Below are positions 44,340-52,852 of a DNA stretch of 64,000 nt, in pieces. The DNA is taken from contig DATNPX010000056.1 of NCBI GenBank assembly GCA_036702975.1, positions 62,001 to 126,000 on the forward strand, in the 5' to 3' direction. The translations under genes and the position numbers were made by a program. Positions within the stretch are counted from its first letter, which is position 1, and each line of letters starts with the position of its first letter. The notes below the pieces were generated by a model. The model saw nothing but the letters and a program-made list of their open reading frames with translations, was not told the DNA's origin and searched no databases. This DNA comes from DATNPX01 sp036702975. Its GTDB lineage: Bacteria; Cyanobacteriota; Vampirovibrionia; Obscuribacterales; Obscuribacteraceae.

Positions 44340-45740
44340 ATGGCTGAACACTATAAACCGCACAAATATAAACAATGGGAAATGAGTCTTGAACAGAGAT
44401 TTCAGGAATATCATCCGCCCTTTAGCGAACGTGAAGCGACATTAGAAGCCAACCGTTGTCTGTATTGTTTTGATGCACCATGTATGGTGGCATGCCCGAC
44501 TCACATAGACATCCCGACTTTTATTCGCAAAATCTCGACCGGGAATGTGAAAGGTTCAGCCAAGACCATTCTCGAATCCAACCTCATGGGCGCGACCTGC
44601 TCCCGTGTTTGCCCAGTGGAGGAGCTTTGTGAAGGTGCCTGTGTCTTGCAAGAGGACGAAAAACCGATCGCAATTGGACGCTTGCAACGTTATGCCATGG
44701 ACTATGCTGCCGAGAAGAAGATCAAGTATTTTCAGAAAGGGAAACCAAATGGACGCCGTGTCGCCGTCGTAGGCGCTGGTCCTGCTGGTCTTTCTTGCGC
44801 CGGTGAACTTGCAAAGCTTGGCTACGAAGTGACTTGCTTCGAGCGCAAGAACTGGGCTGGTGGCCTCAGCACCTACGGTATCGTAGTCTTCCGCGAACCT
44901 GTTGAAGTCAGTCTCGCCGAAGTGAAGATGATCGAAGATCTTGGCGTCATTGTGAAGACAAATGTGACTGTCGGGAAGGACATAACTTTCGAGCAATTAG
45001 TCGAAGACTATGATGCAATTTTTGTGGCGGTCGGGCTGGGTGCGGTGCCTGAACTTGAAATTCCAGGCGAAGGTCTCCAGGGCTGCCTTGACGGACTGGA
45101 CTTTATTGAAGAAACAAAAGTAAAAGCTCTCGATGCGATCAACTTCGGCAATCGAATTTGCGTTATCGGGGCCGGTAATACTGGTATCGATTGTGCCACC
45201 ATTGCCAGGCGCTTAGGTGCCGAGCGCGTCACAATCGTTTATCGCCGAACCGAAGCAGAAATGCCTGCCTATCACTTCGAATACGAATTTGCTCTTACCG
45301 AAGGTGTTGCATTCTCCTTCCTGACACAACCAGTTGAAGTAGTTGGTGACGGCACGAAGGTAACTGGCCTGAAATGCATAAGAATGGATCTCGGTGCCCC
45401 TGATGCATCGGGTCGCCGCACAGCAGTCGCTGTACCTGACTCGGAGTTCGTGCTCCCCTGCGATATGGTGATCAAGGCAATCGGTCAGAAGAAACACTCA
45501 CCGATAGTGACTAAGCTAGCTGAGTTTGGAGTACAGCAAGTTAAAGGTTATCTCGATGTTGATCCGAAGACCAATCGCACACACAATGAAAAAATCTTTG
45601 CGGGCGGCGATTGCATTCGCAGCAGAGGTGAAGCGTCGACAGTAATGGCGGTGCAAGACGGAAAGATCGCTGCAATGGGCATTCACGCTCAACTCTCCGA
45701 TGCTCCTAAGAGCGCTGCGAAGGCAGCCGCTCTAAAGTAG
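44340..45740 (+). CDS. preT: NAD-dependent dihydropyrimidine dehydrogenase, PreT-like subunit
   Basis: PreT feeds electrons from NAD(P)H to PreA for reduction of uracil or thymine. In the 466-residue product the N-terminal Fe-S domain has CLYCFDAPCMVAC and CSRVCPVEELCEGAC. The FAD Rossmann motif VVGAGPAGLSCAGEL follows near 140, then the NAD(P) motif IGAGNTGIDCATIARR and the closing FAGGDCIRSRGEAS. The frame is open back to a TTG at 44268, but that falls inside the terminator T-tract, so ATG 44340 is chosen. The next gene is preA, 77 nt downstream. Confidence 0.9.
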   Translation: MAEHYKPHKYKQWEMSLEQRFQEYHPPFSEREATLEANRCLYCFDAPCMVACPTHIDIPTFIRKISTGNVKGSAKTILESNLMGATCSRVCPVEELCEGACVLQEDEKPIAIGRLQRYAMDYAAEKKIKYFQKGKPNGRRVAVVGAGPAGLSCAGELAKLGYEVTCFERKNWAGGLSTYGIVVFREPVEVSLAEVKMIEDLGVIVKTNVTVGKDITFEQLVEDYDAIFVAVGLGAVPELEIPGEGLQGCLDGLDFIEETKVKALDAINFGNRICVIGAGNTGIDCATIARRLGAERVTIVYRRTEAEMPAYHFEYEFALTEGVAFSFLTQPVEVVGDGTKVTGLKCIRMDLGAPDASGRRTAVAVPDSEFVLPCDMVIKAIGQKKHSPIVTKLAEFGVQQVKGYLDVDPKTNRTHNEKIFAGGDCIRSRGEASTVMAVQDGKIAAMGIHAQLSDAPKSAAKAAALK

Positions 45741-45817
45741 ACACCGTATTTGGTGCATCGCGCGGTCAAAAACTTCGGAATAAATCGACAAGACGTTTAT
45801 CGTAAAAGGACAGAAAA

Positions 45818-47158
45818 ATGGCCAATCTTGAAATCGACTTCGCCGGGATTAAGTCACCGAACCCTTTTTGGTTGGCTTCGGCACCTCCGTCTAACTCTGC
45901 CTATCAGGTGCAGAAAGCATTCGAACAGGGATGGGGTGGAGCCGTTTGGAAGACCATCGGTGCTCCTGTTCTCAACGTATGTAATCGCTATGGAACGATC
46001 GACTACAAAGGCAGCAAGATCATTGGTCTCAATAACGTCGAACTGATAAGCGACCGCCCGATCGAGCTAAACCTCAAGGAGATAGCCGAGGTTAAACGCA
46101 ACTTTCCTAATCATGCGGTTATCGTCTCTGTTATGGTCGAGTCGAAGAAAGAAGCCTGGCAGGAAGTGATCAAGCGCTCTGAAGAGACTGGCTGTGATGG
46201 CTTTGAATTGAATTTCGGCTGCCCGCACGGCATGTCTGAAAGAGGCATGGGATCAGCTATGGGCCAGGTACCGGAGTACACCTGCATGGTTACCGAGTGG
46301 GTTATGGAAGCGGCTACAAAGCCTGTTATAGTCAAGCTGACGCCGAACATCACCGATATCACACAACCGGCACGTGCGGCCATTCGCGGAAAGGCGAGTG
46401 CTCTGTCTTTGATCAATACCATCAACAGCATCATGGGCGTTGATCTGGACACATTCGAATTGCGCCCGAACGTTGGCGGCAAGGGCGGTCATGGTGGCTA
46501 TGCCGGACAAGCTGTTAAACCGATAGCTCTGCATCTACTGAGTGCAGTCGCAAATGATCCTGAAGTGCAGGCGAGTCGGGCACCAATTTCAGGAATTGGC
46601 GGTATCGAAACCTGGCGCGATGCAGTCGAGTTCATGCTGCTCGGATCGACGAGCGTTCAGGTCTGCACGGCCGTGATGCACTGGGGGTTCCGCATCGTCG
46701 AGGACATGATCGAAGGCATGTCTAATTGGATGGACGAAAAAGGTTTTGCTTCGGTATACGATTTCATCGGCAAGTCACTTCCTCGCGTAAGCAATTTTGG
46801 CGATTTTGATCTCGGCTTCCAGTCTGTGGCGCGTATAGATTCGTCCAAATGCATTCAGTGTAATCTCTGCTACATTGCCTGCAACGATGCCGCACACCAG
46901 TGTATCGACCTAAAGCACCTCAGCCTTAACCCCGAAGAGCATGAACGTATGCATCCGGTTGTCCGCGAGAACGACTGCGTAGGATGTGCCCTTTGTGCAA
47001 GTGTGTGTCCAGTTGACGATTGCATAACGATGACTCAGATCGATACAGGCCGACCACACGTGACTTGGAACGAATTGATCAAGACCCGCCCTGATGTTGT
47101 TAATCAGTGGGACAAAATGGAAGAGTACCGGAAAGAAGCCAAGATACACGTCCACTAG
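45818..47158 (+). CDS. preA: NAD-dependent dihydropyrimidine dehydrogenase, PreA-like subunit
   Basis: PreA holds FMN and the pyrimidine site. The 446-residue protein has the dihydroorotate-dehydrogenase-like barrel (about 1-330), with active-site Cys in NFGCPHGMSERGMG, substrate/FMN segments NTINSIMGVD and GGHGGYAGQAVKPIAL, and GIGGIETW. The C-terminal ferredoxin domain has CIQCNLCYIAC and CVGCALCASVCP, two 4Fe-4S clusters. This is the E. coli PreA layout. Pairing with PreT supports pyrimidine reduction, while a dihydropyrimidinase gene is not in the window. Confidence 0.93.
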   Translation: MANLEIDFAGIKSPNPFWLASAPPSNSAYQVQKAFEQGWGGAVWKTIGAPVLNVCNRYGTIDYKGSKIIGLNNVELISDRPIELNLKEIAEVKRNFPNHAVIVSVMVESKKEAWQEVIKRSEETGCDGFELNFGCPHGMSERGMGSAMGQVPEYTCMVTEWVMEAATKPVIVKLTPNITDITQPARAAIRGKASALSLINTINSIMGVDLDTFELRPNVGGKGGHGGYAGQAVKPIALHLLSAVANDPEVQASRAPISGIGGIETWRDAVEFMLLGSTSVQVCTAVMHWGFRIVEDMIEGMSNWMDEKGFASVYDFIGKSLPRVSNFGDFDLGFQSVARIDSSKCIQCNLCYIACNDAAHQCIDLKHLSLNPEEHERMHPVVRENDCVGCALCASVCPVDDCITMTQIDTGRPHVTWNELIKTRPDVVNQWDKMEEYRKEAKIHVH

Positions 47159-47263
47159 ACCGAGCTGGCTTCCAGGCTTCGTTCTACGGTTTGTGCTTAA
47201 CATTATCGGCGGCGAGTTAATCTCGTCGCTATAATGAATTCGTGGCACTAGACGAGGTTACTG

Positions 47264-48016
47264 ATGGGCAAGTCGAACAATAAAAAGTGCATACTATTGC
47301 TGGCTGCAGTGGCGACCCTTACGAGTGGCGTCAAAGGCAGCGCTCAGTCTGATCTTGGTGGTGCTCCATCCGACGGTGGTCTGCGGGGTCCACAAGACAT
47401 CATCAACGCTGCTAACGCAAGAGACGCCTACGGCAATCTTCGACCCTTAGACGGCGCCGCGGCCGGTGTTTCGAGTGGCGCTAATTCAGACGTCGGTAGC
47501 ATTAAGCCCTTCAGCAGCGGACCAAGCGGCAGTTATCCACCCGATCCCAACTCGGGTGGAAGCAGCTACGCACCGGCCCCTAATGGCGCCTATCCGGGCG
47601 CTCCCGGAGCTTCTGGAGGATACCCCGGTGCTCCCGCCGGTGGCGCAGGCTATGCACCTCCTGGTTCAAGCCAGCCCTACCAATATTCGTCCAAGCACCA
47701 TCATCACCACAAAAATTCGCAGTACTCTGCGTCTGCTTCCGGTGCAGGCGGCGCCTACCCGCCTGGCGGTGCCTACCCACCCGGTGGTGCCTACCCACCC
47801 GGTGGTGCCTACCCACCCAGCGGTGCTTATCCTCCGGTCGATAACAATAACCCCAATATGTCCGGACCGCCAGGAGCTAGCTATACTCCACCGCCTCATC
47901 ACAGTGGCAATCAATCGCTTGCAGGAGCTGCCGTTGGCGTGCCCGACCGCGCTGGCAAGATAGGGATCGGGGTGACTGGCAAAGCTGCGAAAGAAGTTCT
48001 GAAAGCCGTATTCTAA
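47264..48016 (+). CDS. Exported Gly/Pro/Tyr-rich repeat protein
   Basis: The 250-residue product has a signal peptide (KKCILLLAAVATLTSG, likely cut near SAQSD). The mature part is Gly/Pro/Ser/Tyr rich. A tract of repeated GGAYPP units (about residues 164-190) is encoded by near-perfect 15-bp DNA repeats at 47754-47825. A run of five histidines lies just before it (SKHHHHHK). The C-terminal about 30 residues are more ordered (GIGVTGKAAKEVLKAVF). Such proteins may be surface or matrix components; no enzymatic motif is seen. A TATAAT lies at 47230-47235 upstream, without a clear -35. Confidence 0.7.
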   Translation: MGKSNNKKCILLLAAVATLTSGVKGSAQSDLGGAPSDGGLRGPQDIINAANARDAYGNLRPLDGAAAGVSSGANSDVGSIKPFSSGPSGSYPPDPNSGGSSYAPAPNGAYPGAPGASGGYPGAPAGGAGYAPPGSSQPYQYSSKHHHHHKNSQYSASASGAGGAYPPGGAYPPGGAYPPGGAYPPSGAYPPVDNNNPNMSGPPGASYTPPPHHSGNQSLAGAAVGVPDRAGKIGIGVTGKAAKEVLKAVF

Positions 48017-48131
48017 CGGTTTTTCTTCTTCTTCCTTTGGAACATTTTGGCAGTGGTTCTCGACTTACCACGCTAGATACGGACTGCCGGCTCACATCTT
48101 AGCCGTGCCAAGATTTGAGCGAGGAGGAGAT

Positions 48132-48407
48132 ATGGCTACCCTGAGTTATCCCACGCATTCTCGCCTGCACACGGTCCGCCCCAATAAGCTGATGCAGGAA
48201 TTACCGACACGCCTGGGCGAGGTGCGGTACATACATGAGATCAATTATGGGCTCTTGCTCAGCTCGTTGTTGATTACATTTGCCGTTATGGCTCTTGCAT
48301 GGTTCATCGTGACCAACAGAACCCACAATTACATTGAGCCTAACCCGACCGCCGATATTGCAACGATTGCACCAGCCAGTGCTGCTGCTACTGTTGGACG
48401 CAGGTAA
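48132..48407 (+). CDS. Small single-span membrane protein
   Basis: The 91-residue protein has a polar N-terminus (MATLSYPTHSRLHTV), one strong membrane helix (about 38-60; LLLSSLLITFAVMALAWFIV) and a short polar tail with NRTHNYIEPNP. ATG 48132 is preceded by GAGGAGGAG, so the longer frame from 48105 is rejected. No family is recognised. Confidence 0.6.
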   Translation: MATLSYPTHSRLHTVRPNKLMQELPTRLGEVRYIHEINYGLLLSSLLITFAVMALAWFIVTNRTHNYIEPNPTADIATIAPASAAATVGRR

Positions 48408-48453
48408 GCCGTACCAAACTTGCCTGCGCAAGATTCGATTTTGCAAGGTTGTT

Positions 48454-48490
48454 GAAAGACTGGCGGCAGAGTCTCTGCCACCAGTCTTTC
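48454..48490. repeat. Long perfect-like hairpin (17-bp stem)
   Basis: GAAAGACTGGCGGCAGA (48454-48470) pairs with 48474-48490 around a 3-nt loop, with a single mismatch. No T-tract follows on either strand, so it is not a standard intrinsic terminator. It lies between the small membrane protein gene and the cation transporter gene. The rest of this 254-nt gap shows a TATACT at 48615-48620 and nothing else clear. Confidence 0.6.
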
Positions 48491-48661
48491 GTTATTAGAA
48501 GATTCTCGATTAAGATAAACAACTGTCTGGCGCGCTTGATTAGCGGATCGATAGACTGTAACTTTGTCTTCTTGATGCCACCATATATGGCGTCAGACAA
48601 GGTGAGACGTGTTGTATACTCAAGATGAAAATCACTTGCTGAAAGCTCTGCTGCTCTGAAA

Positions 48662-49276
48662 ATGTCTCAATTCGGTGCGTTCTGCACATCGTTTTTTCTA
48701 ATATTCATGGCCGAGATGGGTGATAAGACCCAGTTTATGACCATGGCTCTCTCAGCTAAGCACAGTTCGGCTGTGGTTCTTAGCGGCGTTGCTTTAGGCA
48801 CTATTCTTATATCTCTCATCTCAGTGATACTCGGTCAGACCGTCGGCAGCTTTCTATCTAAGTTTTGGCTCAATCTTCTTGCTGGCTTGGCCTTCATCGC
48901 CTTTGGTCTCTGGAGTTTGCGAGGCGGCAACGAAGAAGATGAAGGCGAGAAAGCTGCCGCTGAAGAAGAGAAAAGGGAAACAAATGCCAAACCTGGCGCT
49001 TTGCGCCCCATTATTGCTGTAGCGACTGCCTTTTTCATTGCAGAACTAGGTGACAAGACAATGCTTGCTACGATCGTGATCGCTGGCCGGGAGCACAATC
49101 ACTTCACTGCAGTTTGGTTGGGCAGTACACTTGGGCTGCTGTGCTCGAACGCCCTTGGAATCTTGGCTGGAAAAGTTCTTGCTAACAAGTTGTCGGCGCA
49201 ATCGATGCATTATCTTATCGCGGCGATTTACATTATAAGCGGCGGATTGGCTATCTTTGAAGCATTCAAAGGTTGA
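48662..49276 (+). CDS. TMEM165/GDT1 (UPF0016) family cation transporter
   Basis: The 204-residue membrane protein has six predicted helices in two repeats. Each repeat begins with the family signature, here EMGDKTQ (about residue 19) and ELGDKT (about 126). The repeats are joined by a charged cytosolic loop (EEDEGEKAAAEEEK). Members move Mn2+ or Ca2+ in exchange for protons; the cyanobacterial and bacterial forms export or distribute manganese. No manganese riboswitch was recognised upstream. Confidence 0.88.
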   Translation: MSQFGAFCTSFFLIFMAEMGDKTQFMTMALSAKHSSAVVLSGVALGTILISLISVILGQTVGSFLSKFWLNLLAGLAFIAFGLWSLRGGNEEDEGEKAAAEEEKRETNAKPGALRPIIAVATAFFIAELGDKTMLATIVIAGREHNHFTAVWLGSTLGLLCSNALGILAGKVLANKLSAQSMHYLIAAIYIISGGLAIFEAFKG

Positions 49277-49302
49277 GCGACTGCGCCGACTGCACGTATA
49301 AT
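49273..49302 (+). promoter_or_regulatory. Promoter of exported protein gene at 49328
   Basis: TTGAGC (49273-49278), an 18-nt spacer and a perfect TATAAT (49297-49302). The predicted start is about 18 nt before the ATG. The -35 overlaps the stop codon of the preceding transporter gene. Confidence 0.55.
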
Positions 49303-49327
49303 AATCGTTCCTTCCTGTGGAGCGAGA

Positions 49328-50230
49328 ATGGCTCACGCTCGTCTTGGCGATCTTTTGTTTTGCACCGTGTTGGTTGTGTCGCAATTGTTTTACGGCTCCG
49401 CTGCGCAGTCGGTCGAGAAATCTAATACGCCAAGACATGCCTCTCAGTCAAAGAGTGTAGTTTCCCCTTCAAAAACTACTGCAGTGCAGCCTGCCAAAGT
49501 CTTTTCCGAGCATCCGAGCACTGTGAAGAAGCCTGGATGGATTCTTGAAATTGCATCGAAAGACATGGGAATCTGTCGTTACTTTGCTACCGCAGATGGT
49601 TTCAAAATTGAGACGCCGATGTGCATGTTGTATGGCAATTTCAAGAATTCGATGGCGGCGATTGCAAACTTGGAGACCCAAAAATATTTTGTTTTTCCTA
49701 TGGGCAAGACTACTTACTACCTCGATCTTATGGGAATAACCGTTCACGCAAATCACAAATCGAAATTCGAGCGAGAGTTTGAGCAATCTGATTGGAAAAA
49801 AGTTCGCGAGCTTAAGTTTGAAGCGTTGCCCGTTACTGAGTACGAAAGGCATGTGCTAAACCCGCCTAAGAATCGAACTCGCACTCGCTACCAGTTACTC
49901 ACTCACTTGCCGTGTGTGCCCAATCGTTTGTACGACTTCTACCAGGATATTATGCAGACCAAGCCGGCGATGCCCAATTCCATTGTCATTGACGATCGTG
50001 TCGAGATTACAAATCCAACGGTTAAGTGGAAGGAACTGTCACTAAAGAAGGCTCAGCGAACCGCTCTTTCCGAATCCGACCTCTGCATACCTGCATCATT
50101 GCGAGAAGTTGATACCATTGCCGATGTCACCATTAGTGACACCGAGAGATTTCGCGGTAAAGAAGCTGTGGATGCGTTTCGTAAAGCCGCAGATAAAGCA
50201 TCTCATGAGAGTTCTCCTGGTCTCAGATAG
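49328..50230 (+). CDS. Exported protein of unknown function, 300 aa
   Basis: A signal peptide (LGDLLFCTVLVVSQLFYGSAAQS) is followed by a Ser/Thr/Lys-rich linker and a folded region from about residue 70 (GWILEIASKDMGICRYF). No known family was recognised. It has its own promoter, with GGAG 5 nt before the ATG, and is tail-to-tail with the kinase gene (16-nt gap). Confidence 0.6.
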   Translation: MAHARLGDLLFCTVLVVSQLFYGSAAQSVEKSNTPRHASQSKSVVSPSKTTAVQPAKVFSEHPSTVKKPGWILEIASKDMGICRYFATADGFKIETPMCMLYGNFKNSMAAIANLETQKYFVFPMGKTTYYLDLMGITVHANHKSKFEREFEQSDWKKVRELKFEALPVTEYERHVLNPPKNRTRTRYQLLTHLPCVPNRLYDFYQDIMQTKPAMPNSIVIDDRVEITNPTVKWKELSLKKAQRTALSESDLCIPASLREVDTIADVTISDTERFRGKEAVDAFRKAADKASHESSPGLR

Positions 50231-50246
50231 GCTCCGATACCTATCT

Positions 50247-52643
50247 CTAATGGTGCTTTGATTGCTCGAGTTTCGATGCTCTAAAGCGGCTTAGAACTTC
50301 GCAGGCGCGATATCTGATTTGCAAGGCTACCAGATAATTGTGCTGGCGCCAGTAGTAACTCGCTTGCCGTAACAAAGCGATGGCATAATACTCATGACTT
50401 TCCGAGCATGCCTGCAAAATCTCTTTCACCGCGTCTTTGAGAAGTAGCTCTGGATTTTGATCGTCCCTCATTTGGAGGGCGCTGTCGATGCGCATTTTGG
50501 GACGATCTAAGATGGTGGTGCTATTTTTCTGCAACATCTCAGCTAGCTGAATTTCAGTGATACCCAGATTCTTGGTGCTCAATGTAGGCACTGAGCGCCA
50601 CAAGGGCAACGATGTGTAAAACAATGTCTCTGCGTTCGACTCAGCTGCAGCTCTATAGTCATTCTTGAGATAGGCAGCTGTCTTAGGATTCTCGACCTCG
50701 TCTTTTAAAATCATTCCCAGGCGAGTTTTGGCAAGAGCGAAAGGAAACATATCTTCCTGGCTGATTTCCGTATCTATAAACTCTCCTCTGTGCGCCGGAG
50801 AGACCATCGGTTTCGACCAAATTACAATTGCTGCGTGGTATGCCTTTTTCGCTTCATTGACATTCCCAGTGTTCCAATAACAGTTTCCCAGCCGGGCTTC
50901 GTAAAAGGCAGTTCTTTCGTGCTCACGCTCCTGCAGCGTTATGTAGCTTTCGAAATTCTTGTACGATTCTATTGCCTGCTCCCATTTGCTCATGTTGTAC
51001 TCTACGTCACCTTTTTCCAGCAATGCGCGAATGGTTGGAAAGGCTCCAGGGCCGTTCAACTTGCTGCTGAACTCGTAAGCAAATTCGTATGCTTCAAGAG
51101 CCGTTTGGAAATTTCCCAAGTTGTTGTTTGCTTCACCTTGACGTATGAGAGCACCGTAAATACTCGAAGCGCTCTCTATTGTCGGTTTGCCTGCTAAGTA
51201 TTCGCGCGCTTGTGCCTTGGCTATCTCCCAGCCCTTTTTTTGTATCTCGTGACGGTCTTCCAGACCCTGCGCACGGTCATCGTCAAGCAGTAGCGGCTGT
51301 CTCGTAATCGGATCATTTGCGGTGTTCCAGAATGCTACGAATGGATAAGTCGATGCGCACATAATCGCTAAGAGCGCTACAACAATGGCGCGATTGGCAA
51401 ATTTTTCTTTTTTTGTCTGGGGAAGTTTTTTCAGCCGGCGCAACTCGGCACGATTTCTTAAAATGCTAAAAATCGACCATTGTTGCGTCTTTTGGAAAGA
51501 CTCCAGGTCTTGTTCGACATCATCCATCGACTGGTAACGATCGGCGGGAAGCTTGGCTAACGCCTTCCAAACAATGGCTTCCAATCTTGCCGGTACAGGA
51601 TGCTGTTTGTTCGACATTGCCGGTGGCATTTCGTTGATGTGCTTATACAAAACCTCGAGAGTATTCGAGCCAGCCAGTGGCGCTCTTCCCGTTAAGGTCT
51701 CATACATCAAGCATCCAAGCGAGTAAATGTCTGCGCGTGAGTCAAGTTTCTCACCTTTGCATTGCTCCGGGCTCATATAGAGCGGGCTTCCAAATACCTC
51801 TCCGGTCTGGGTGAGAGCAATCGCCTCTTCGCCTTCTTGTGGCAACATTTTTGCGATGCCGAAATCTACGATTTGTACCACATCTTTTTTCTCGCCTTGT
51901 TCGATCAAGATGACATTGCTCGGTTTTAGATCGCGATGAATAACGCCTTTCTTGTGGGCGTCGGCAAGAGCGTTAGCGACTTGCAAAAAGATTCCGACTG
52001 CACGCTCGACTGGAAGAAACTTCTCTTGAGCTATGACTTCGGTAAGCGATTTACCCTCTAAGTAGTCCATGACCAGGTAGGGTTGACCTTCTGGCGTAAT
52101 ACCAAAGTTGTAAATGGTGATGACATTGGTGTGGACTATATTGCTAGCTGCCTGCGCCTCTTGTTGAAACCGCTGCAGTGCCAGCGGATGTTGCACCAAA
52201 TGCGGTAGCATCGTTTTGATTGCAACAATCTTGCGCAACATGTTATGCCGAGCTTTGTAAACGACGCTCATGCCGCCCTGACCGATCTTCTCTAAAATTT
52301 GGTACTGGTTGTCTAGTACGGTTCCGACAAGCGCATCATTCTTGTTGCTAGATGACGGTGGTATCGTCCCCGCGACTGTGGAGTCAATGTCTGCTGCGGT
52401 TCCCGTTACCGTAGCGCTCTCTGAACGAGCGTTTAATCTTGCCACTGGTTCTAAACCGTCATTTGTAACGGGTTTCTGTTGAGCTATGCTGGGAAACCCC
52501 TCCAGTATGGTTTTCTCCAGAGGGTTACCCTGCGTGATGTTGGCAGTGATGTCTTCCCGGAAGACCGCACCGTCTAATGGGCACGTCAAATCCCCATTAG
52601 TGGCGGCAGCGCCGCATTTGGAACATTTTCTAGTTGTTGCCAC
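50247..52643 (-). CDS. Membrane Ser/Thr protein kinase with N-terminal zinc ribbon and C-terminal TPR-like region
   Basis: The 798-residue protein starts with a zinc-ribbon-like segment (CSKCG, then a further Cys at 21). A Hanks-type kinase domain follows (about 112-375), with GQGGMSVVYKA, VAIK, the catalytic HRDLKPSN (Asp238), the magnesium DFG of VDFGIAK, and SPLYMSPEQ. A membrane segment comes after it (about 408-428). The extracytoplasmic part (about 480-780) contains TPR-like helices (NLGNFQTALEAYEFAYEF and NTGNVNEAKKAYHAAI). All catalytic residues are intact. It is a single-gene unit with unknown targets. Confidence 0.9.
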   Translation of the reverse strand: MATTRKCSKCGAAATNGDLTCPLDGAVFREDITANITQGNPLEKTILEGFPSIAQQKPVTNDGLEPVARLNARSESATVTGTAADIDSTVAGTIPPSSSNKNDALVGTVLDNQYQILEKIGQGGMSVVYKARHNMLRKIVAIKTMLPHLVQHPLALQRFQQEAQAASNIVHTNVITIYNFGITPEGQPYLVMDYLEGKSLTEVIAQEKFLPVERAVGIFLQVANALADAHKKGVIHRDLKPSNVILIEQGEKKDVVQIVDFGIAKMLPQEGEEAIALTQTGEVFGSPLYMSPEQCKGEKLDSRADIYSLGCLMYETLTGRAPLAGSNTLEVLYKHINEMPPAMSNKQHPVPARLEAIVWKALAKLPADRYQSMDDVEQDLESFQKTQQWSIFSILRNRAELRRLKKLPQTKKEKFANRAIVVALLAIMCASTYPFVAFWNTANDPITRQPLLLDDDRAQGLEDRHEIQKKGWEIAKAQAREYLAGKPTIESASSIYGALIRQGEANNNLGNFQTALEAYEFAYEFSSKLNGPGAFPTIRALLEKGDVEYNMSKWEQAIESYKNFESYITLQEREHERTAFYEARLGNCYWNTGNVNEAKKAYHAAIVIWSKPMVSPAHRGEFIDTEISQEDMFPFALAKTRLGMILKDEVENPKTAAYLKNDYRAAAESNAETLFYTSLPLWRSVPTLSTKNLGITEIQLAEMLQKNSTTILDRPKMRIDSALQMRDDQNPELLLKDAVKEILQACSESHEYYAIALLRQASYYWRQHNYLVALQIRYRACEVLSRFRASKLEQSKHH

Positions 52644-52852
52644 GAAGACCGCTCACTTTGGAACGCAACTGATAATTTCAAATATCTGTTGCCCAAATGC
52701 CCTTGGGTTCAATATTCCCAGTCTAGGGGCTCAGCCTCGGCTTAGTAGTGTTTAAGCAAGTTCTAGCGCCAAAGGAAGCCAATTCACGGGCTAGTGGGCA
52801 CTTCCACCCTATCGGATGAAAGCTATACTACACTGTTGAGAGCTAAGGCGTT

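Noticed and set aside
48408..48661. Searched for a yybP-ykoY manganese riboswitch before the GDT1 gene
   Set aside because: No recognisable core motifs; only a hairpin without the riboswitch consensus was seen.
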